Source: Virgibacillus natechei (GTDB lineage Bacteria; Bacillota; Bacilli; Bacillales; Amphibacillaceae). From it: a DNA stretch of 64,000 bases. The stretch spans positions 1,116,001 to 1,180,000 of the forward strand of contig NZ_CP110224.1 of the NCBI RefSeq assembly GCF_026013645.1, given 5' to 3'. Both the position numbers and the translations under genes were made by a program. Under the pieces are notes generated by a model. The model saw nothing but the letters and a program-made list of their open reading frames with translations, made no database searches and was not told the origin of the DNA. Shown in pieces: positions 60,467 to 64,000 of the stretch; position 1 is the stretch's first letter; every line of letters begins with the position of its first letter.

Positions 60467-61528
60467 ATGCGAGCATTGAATATTGCGGTTTTACCAGGAG
60501 ACGGTATCGGCCCTGAAGTAACGAAGGAAGCTATAAAAGTGTTGCAAGCTTTGGCGGATATCGATTCAACGTTTACTTATGAAACAAAGGAGTTTCATTG
60601 GAATAGCGATTATTACTTAAAAACCGGCCAAATGATGCCTGAGGATGGACTGGAACAACTAAAAACGTTTGACAGTATTCTGTTTGGGGCTATCGGAGAT
60701 AATCGTGTTCCTGATCAAATATCGGTTTGGGATCTAATTATGCCAATCAGAAAAAACTTTCAGCAATATGTGAATTTCAGGCCTATAAAGTTGTTAAAAG
60801 GATTGGAAGGTCCATTAAAAAATAATGCGTCAATTGATTTTGTAATTATTAGAGAAAATGGTGAAGGAGAATATTCAAATGTGGGCGGTATGATGTTTCA
60901 AGGGGAAAATCGGGAAATGTCTGTACAGAATACAATCATGACTAGACAGGGTGTTACCCAGATTGCTGAATTTGCCTATAAGTATGTGCGGGATCACAGC
61001 TTGGACAAAGTTACCAATGCAACGAAATCCAATGCGATTATCCATTCTATGAAATTTTGGGATCAGGTAGTTGAAGAAACAGCGAAGAAACATTCGGATA
61101 TTTCTTATGAACGGTATTATATTGATGCCTTAGCAGCCTATTTTGTTCAACGCCCGGAGGATTTCCAAGTCGTTTTAGCATCCAATTTATTTGGGGACAT
61201 ATTATCTGATTTAGGCTCAGCTATTGTAGGGGGGTTAGGTCTGGCACCTTCCGGGAATATAAATCCTTCTCATGAATATCCATCGATGTTTGAAGCAGTC
61301 CACGGATCTGCACCTGATATAGCAGGGAGAGGGATAGCAAACCCGATTGCACAAATATGGTCTGCAGCCCTTTTGCTAGAACATATAGGTAGAAAAGATT
61401 TGCATGATAACATTCTTGCTGCAATTGAAGCGTTACTCGTTGAGAGAAAAATCCTGACACCGGATTTGGGAGGAACAGCAACGACTGTAGAAGTCGGGGA
61501 TGCCATTGTGGAAAAACTTTATAAATAA
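60467..61528 (+). CDS. beta-decarboxylating hydroxyacid dehydrogenase (D-malate/tartrate type)
   Basis: The 353-residue enzyme is of the isopropylmalate/isocitrate dehydrogenase family: LPGDGIGPEVTKEA, PIRKNFQQYVNFRPIK, VIIRENGEGEYSN, catalytic Tyr/Lys segments and GDILSDLGSAIVGGLGLAPS. It is closest in style to D-malate/tartrate dehydrogenases (DmlA/TtuC). In this operon the fitting reaction is NAD-dependent oxidation and decarboxylation of (R)-3,3-dimethylmalate to 2-oxoisovalerate (EC 1.1.1.84). leuB is unlikely because no leu genes are present and the R-group loop is of the malate type. AAAGGGGGGGG precedes the ATG. Confidence 0.8.
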   Translation: MRALNIAVLPGDGIGPEVTKEAIKVLQALADIDSTFTYETKEFHWNSDYYLKTGQMMPEDGLEQLKTFDSILFGAIGDNRVPDQISVWDLIMPIRKNFQQYVNFRPIKLLKGLEGPLKNNASIDFVIIRENGEGEYSNVGGMMFQGENREMSVQNTIMTRQGVTQIAEFAYKYVRDHSLDKVTNATKSNAIIHSMKFWDQVVEETAKKHSDISYERYYIDALAAYFVQRPEDFQVVLASNLFGDILSDLGSAIVGGLGLAPSGNINPSHEYPSMFEAVHGSAPDIAGRGIANPIAQIWSAALLLEHIGRKDLHDNILAAIEALLVERKILTPDLGGTATTVEVGDAIVEKLYK

Positions 61529-61541
61529 TGGAGGGAAGGGT

Positions 61542-62291
61542 ATGTCATTTAGTAATAAAACCATAATTGTGACCGGTGCAGGTGGTGGAATGGGCAAAGC
61601 AACTGTAGAATTATTACTGAAAGAAAATGCGAATGTTGTAGGGTGTGATCTTCACATAGATTCCCTAGTGGCATTTGAAGACCAAAGTCAATTCTTATCT
61701 TTTGAAGGTAATTTATTAAATGAAAACAATGTAAAGGATATTTTTGAGAAGACTGTTCAAACATTTGGGCAAATTGATGGACTTGTTAATATAGCGGGGG
61801 TTGCACAAAGTGCGACACCTATTGAGGAGATTAGCTTAGATGAGTGGCATAAAATAATGGACATGAATATGACAATGACATTTTTAACCTGCCGTGAAGC
61901 TGCTATTTATATGAAGAAAAGACAACAGGGAGCTATTGTAAACATCGGATCTGTTTCAACAACAAGACCCAGACCTGGATTACAGGCCTACGTTGGATCC
62001 AAAGGAGCCGTGGAGTCTTTTACAAAAGCGTTGGCATTGGAACTCTCTCCCGATCATATTAAAGTTAATGTACTGCACCCAGGGCCTGCTGATACTGAGA
62101 TGCTTGGACAATTTACAAAGCAGGGGGAAAATGTGAATGATACGAAAAAAGCAGTTTTTGAAAGTAGTGTTCCACTAGGAAAGTTATTGCAACCAACAGA
62201 TATTGCTCAATCGATTAAATTTTTACTTTCAGATGAAGCGAATATGATCACGGGCAGTGTCTTACATGTGGATGGTGGGAGAAGTATATGA
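61542..62291 (+). CDS. SDR oxidoreductase, candidate pantoate 4-dehydrogenase
   Basis: The 249-residue short-chain dehydrogenase has the cofactor motif TGAGGGMG, NIAGVAQ, the catalytic serine in NIGSVS and YVGSKGA (Tyr, Lys), and a HPGPADTEM loop. An aspartate-bearing second strand (CDLHID) points to NAD rather than NADP. In the proposed route it would oxidise the 4-hydroxyl of pantoate to 4-dehydropantoate (EC 1.1.1.106). The ATG at 61542 has GGAGGGAAGGG upstream; the frame from 61500 overlaps the previous gene and is rejected. Confidence 0.8.
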   Translation: MSFSNKTIIVTGAGGGMGKATVELLLKENANVVGCDLHIDSLVAFEDQSQFLSFEGNLLNENNVKDIFEKTVQTFGQIDGLVNIAGVAQSATPIEEISLDEWHKIMDMNMTMTFLTCREAAIYMKKRQQGAIVNIGSVSTTRPRPGLQAYVGSKGAVESFTKALALELSPDHIKVNVLHPGPADTEMLGQFTKQGENVNDTKKAVFESSVPLGKLLQPTDIAQSIKFLLSDEANMITGSVLHVDGGRSI

Positions 62292-62329
62292 ATTGGATTG
62301 CTCGATGAGATTTAACGGAGGTTATAGTT

Positions 62330-63772
62330 ATGGAAATATTACAGATGTATATAAATGGTAAATGGGTGAATAGCAAGAATGGAAAAAATATCGAAGTGAA
62401 AAATCCCTCAAGTGGAGAAGTGATAGCCACAATCCCCCGTGGAGAAGGTGAGGATGTGGATAAAGCTGTAAAGTCTGCAAAGCAGGCGTTTAACAGTGAA
62501 GCATGGCGCAATGTAAAACCACATGAACGGGGCGATCTTTTATTTCAGATAGCTGAAAAAATAAAAGAAAACCGAGATGAATTGGCTGAATTGGAAACCG
62601 CTGACGTTGGCAAACCACTGACTCAAGGGTATGCGGATATTGACGCTGCCATCCGCTACTTTCAATTTTATGGAGGCGCAGCTGATAAAGTAATGGGAGA
62701 TACTATTCCCATAGAGGACGGAATCATTGATTATACGGTCAGGGAGCCTGTCGGAGTGACTGCACATATTGTTCCATGGAATTATCCGATTCAAATTTTA
62801 TCTAGAAGTGTGGCCGCAGCGATTGCCATGGGAAATACGGTCGTTGTAAAAAGTGCGGAAGATACACCGCTGACAGCAATGAAAATAGCGCAGTATTTTG
62901 ACGAACTGGATATTCCAGACGGCGTGTTCAATCATGTGACTGGGTATGGTGCTGATGCTGGCGCAGCATTATCATCAAACCCTTTGATTAACCATGCTAC
63001 ATTTACAGGATCTGTACAGACAGGTACAGCCGTTGCAACCGCTGCGACAAAAAATGTCGTTCCTGTGACGTTAGAACTTGGCGGTAAATCCCCTAATGTT
63101 GTGTTTTCCGATTGTGATAACGAGAATACGGTTGAGGGTGTTGTTAAAGCCATTATTCAAAATGCAGGCCAAACTTGTTCAGCGGGTTCTAGATTACTTG
63201 TTGAAGAATCTTTTAAAGATGAGTTCTTAGAGAAGGTAGTTAATAGATTTAAAGAATTATCCATTGGTGCTGGCTTACAGGATAAAGATATTGGGCCTAT
63301 TTTGAATGAGAAACAATGTAATCGTATACTGGATTTTCTTGAAGTAGCAAAAGATGAAGGCAAAATTTTGGTTGGTGGAAAGCAAGTAACGGTTGAAGGT
63401 TATGAGGGAGGCTTTTATCTGGAACCGACAATTATTGATGGGGTGAGCCCGAATAGCAAACTAGCTCAGGAAGAGATATTTGGTCCAGTCTTAGCAGTTT
63501 TTACATTTAAGGATACTGAAGAAGCTCTACACTTAGCTAATAGTACAGATTACGGCTTAGTTACCGGAATATGGACACAAGATATTAGTCGAGCACATTA
63601 CCTGGCAAGTCGGATTGATTCAGGGCAAGTATTTATTAATAATTATGGTGCTGGTGGCGGTGTGCAAATGCCTTTTGGCGGTTATAAAAGAAGCGGATTC
63701 GGTAGGGAAAAAGGCTGGATCGCTTTGTATAATTATACGCAGTTGAAGAATGTTGCCATTAAGTATAACTAA
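62330..63772 (+). CDS. NAD-dependent aldehyde dehydrogenase
   Basis: The 480-residue protein is a classical ALDH-superfamily enzyme. Visible are VPWNYPIQI (cofactor-binding), FTGSVQTGT, the general base in VTLELGGKSPNVV (Glu, about residue 247), the catalytic cysteine in QNAGQTCSAGSR (about 283) and EEIFGPVLAVF. It resembles betaine-aldehyde-type enzymes. In context it would oxidise 4-dehydropantoate to 3,3-dimethylmalate (EC 1.2.1.33). GGAGG lies upstream of the ATG, 38 bases behind the SDR gene. The operon may continue or end at the weak hairpin behind it. Confidence 0.85.
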   Translation: MEILQMYINGKWVNSKNGKNIEVKNPSSGEVIATIPRGEGEDVDKAVKSAKQAFNSEAWRNVKPHERGDLLFQIAEKIKENRDELAELETADVGKPLTQGYADIDAAIRYFQFYGGAADKVMGDTIPIEDGIIDYTVREPVGVTAHIVPWNYPIQILSRSVAAAIAMGNTVVVKSAEDTPLTAMKIAQYFDELDIPDGVFNHVTGYGADAGAALSSNPLINHATFTGSVQTGTAVATAATKNVVPVTLELGGKSPNVVFSDCDNENTVEGVVKAIIQNAGQTCSAGSRLLVEESFKDEFLEKVVNRFKELSIGAGLQDKDIGPILNEKQCNRILDFLEVAKDEGKILVGGKQVTVEGYEGGFYLEPTIIDGVSPNSKLAQEEIFGPVLAVFTFKDTEEALHLANSTDYGLVTGIWTQDISRAHYLASRIDSGQVFINNYGAGGGVQMPFGGYKRSGFGREKGWIALYNYTQLKNVAIKYN

Positions 63773-63785
63773 TAAAAAAGAAAAT

Positions 63786-63823
63786 CAACAACTTTATATA
63801 AAAATACGATGGGTTTGTTGTTG
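63786..63823. terminator. weak hairpin behind the aldehyde dehydrogenase
   Basis: CAACAAC and GTTGTTG pair around a long 24-base loop and are followed by GTTTAGTTT. It could terminate the operon inefficiently. Confidence 0.3.
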
Positions 63824-63830
63824 GTTTAGT

Positions 63831-63998
63831 TTATCGTTTGTGAAGCAACTGCTCATTTGAATGAACGTAATAACGTCTGTCGTCCTTTAGCTTCCCGTAC
63901 ACAACCTTGCGTCTGTATATAGGGATGAAAACAATGTGATATATGCAATTCCTTAAAGGCCCTCCTTTATTTGACTTGGCTTGCGAAACCTTTGTCAT
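63831..63998 (-). pseudogene. truncated IS200/IS605-family transposase TnpA
   Basis: The minus-strand frame of 55 codons reads NCIYHIVFIPIYRRKVVYGK then LKDDRR, the N-terminal strand of the IS200 Y1 transposase, whose HUH metal site lies further on. After DRR the sequence loses similarity and stops. Only the start of the about 150-residue enzyme is present, so the copy is dead. Confidence 0.6.
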
Positions 63999-64000
63999 TA

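Noticed and set aside
60467..61528. leuB (3-isopropylmalate dehydrogenase)
   Set aside because: No leucine genes are near, and motifs and context fit the D-malate/tartrate branch.
1..64000. tRNA, rRNA or known riboswitch genes
   Set aside because: No cloverleaf, rRNA segment or consensus riboswitch core was recognised by eye; a covariance-model scan was not possible here.

Overview
The window is low-GC DNA from a sporulating member of the Bacillaceae. The evidence is a Sda checkpoint inhibitor, a gamma-type SASP-like protein, strong AGGAGG ribosome sites, many TTG/GTG starts and a YhcR/YhcS-type surface nuclease with its class D sortase. The acidic secreted proteins fit a halotolerant genus such as Virgibacillus or Oceanobacillus; the genus is an inference.

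Bases 1-14740 are an accessory region. About 17 very small genes, mostly membrane proteins, are separated by copies of two related quasi-palindromic repeats, here named R1 (core GGGCGC) and R2 (core GGGCCA). The repeats usually sit within a few dozen bases behind a stop codon, in the order gene-R1-R2-gene, and on the same strand as the gene. The left block (1-5722) reads rightward and the right block (12601-14740) reads leftward. Between them lies a tight four-gene operon (5899-12193, minus strand) of three tyrosine recombinases and a TnpC-like protein. The layout resembles an integron-like cassette array and is the most unusual structure in the window.

Bases 15300-27300 are mixed housekeeping and surface genes: an NlpC/P60 protein with Ser in place of the catalytic Cys and a leader that could mask its ribosome site, a SASP-like gene, the sortase and its 1649-residue LPDTA-anchored nuclease/5'-nucleotidase, a DUF2243-CtaG pair, and a pRiA4b ORF-3-like gene.

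Bases 27600-39720 carry two PTS sugar loci. The first has a regulator with EIIB/EIIA domains, an ascorbate-type EIIB and EIIC, transketolase and a PHP phosphatase. The second is a manR-manP-manA locus. Both have candidate CcpA (cre) sites. Bases 39770-43400 are an insertion-sequence graveyard in which an intact IS4-family element (9-bp target duplication) sits inside an older transposase gene.

Bases 43551-51853 are a complete biotin-independent malonate decarboxylase system (madLM, mdcHABC, a fused mdcD-mdcE, a GntR regulator and convergent mdcG). Bases 51952-55879 hold a LacI regulator divergent from a HisD-family dehydrogenase and a GntP-type permease, with two near-identical operators. After a stretch of pseudogene remnants, 57337-63772 encode YhdT-PanF, an M20 amidohydrolase, a beta-decarboxylating dehydrogenase, an SDR and an aldehyde dehydrogenase. 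These match step by step the biochemically known route from pantothenate to 2-oxoisovalerate, so this is proposed to be a pantothenate-degradation operon. The window ends in a truncated IS200/IS605 transposase.
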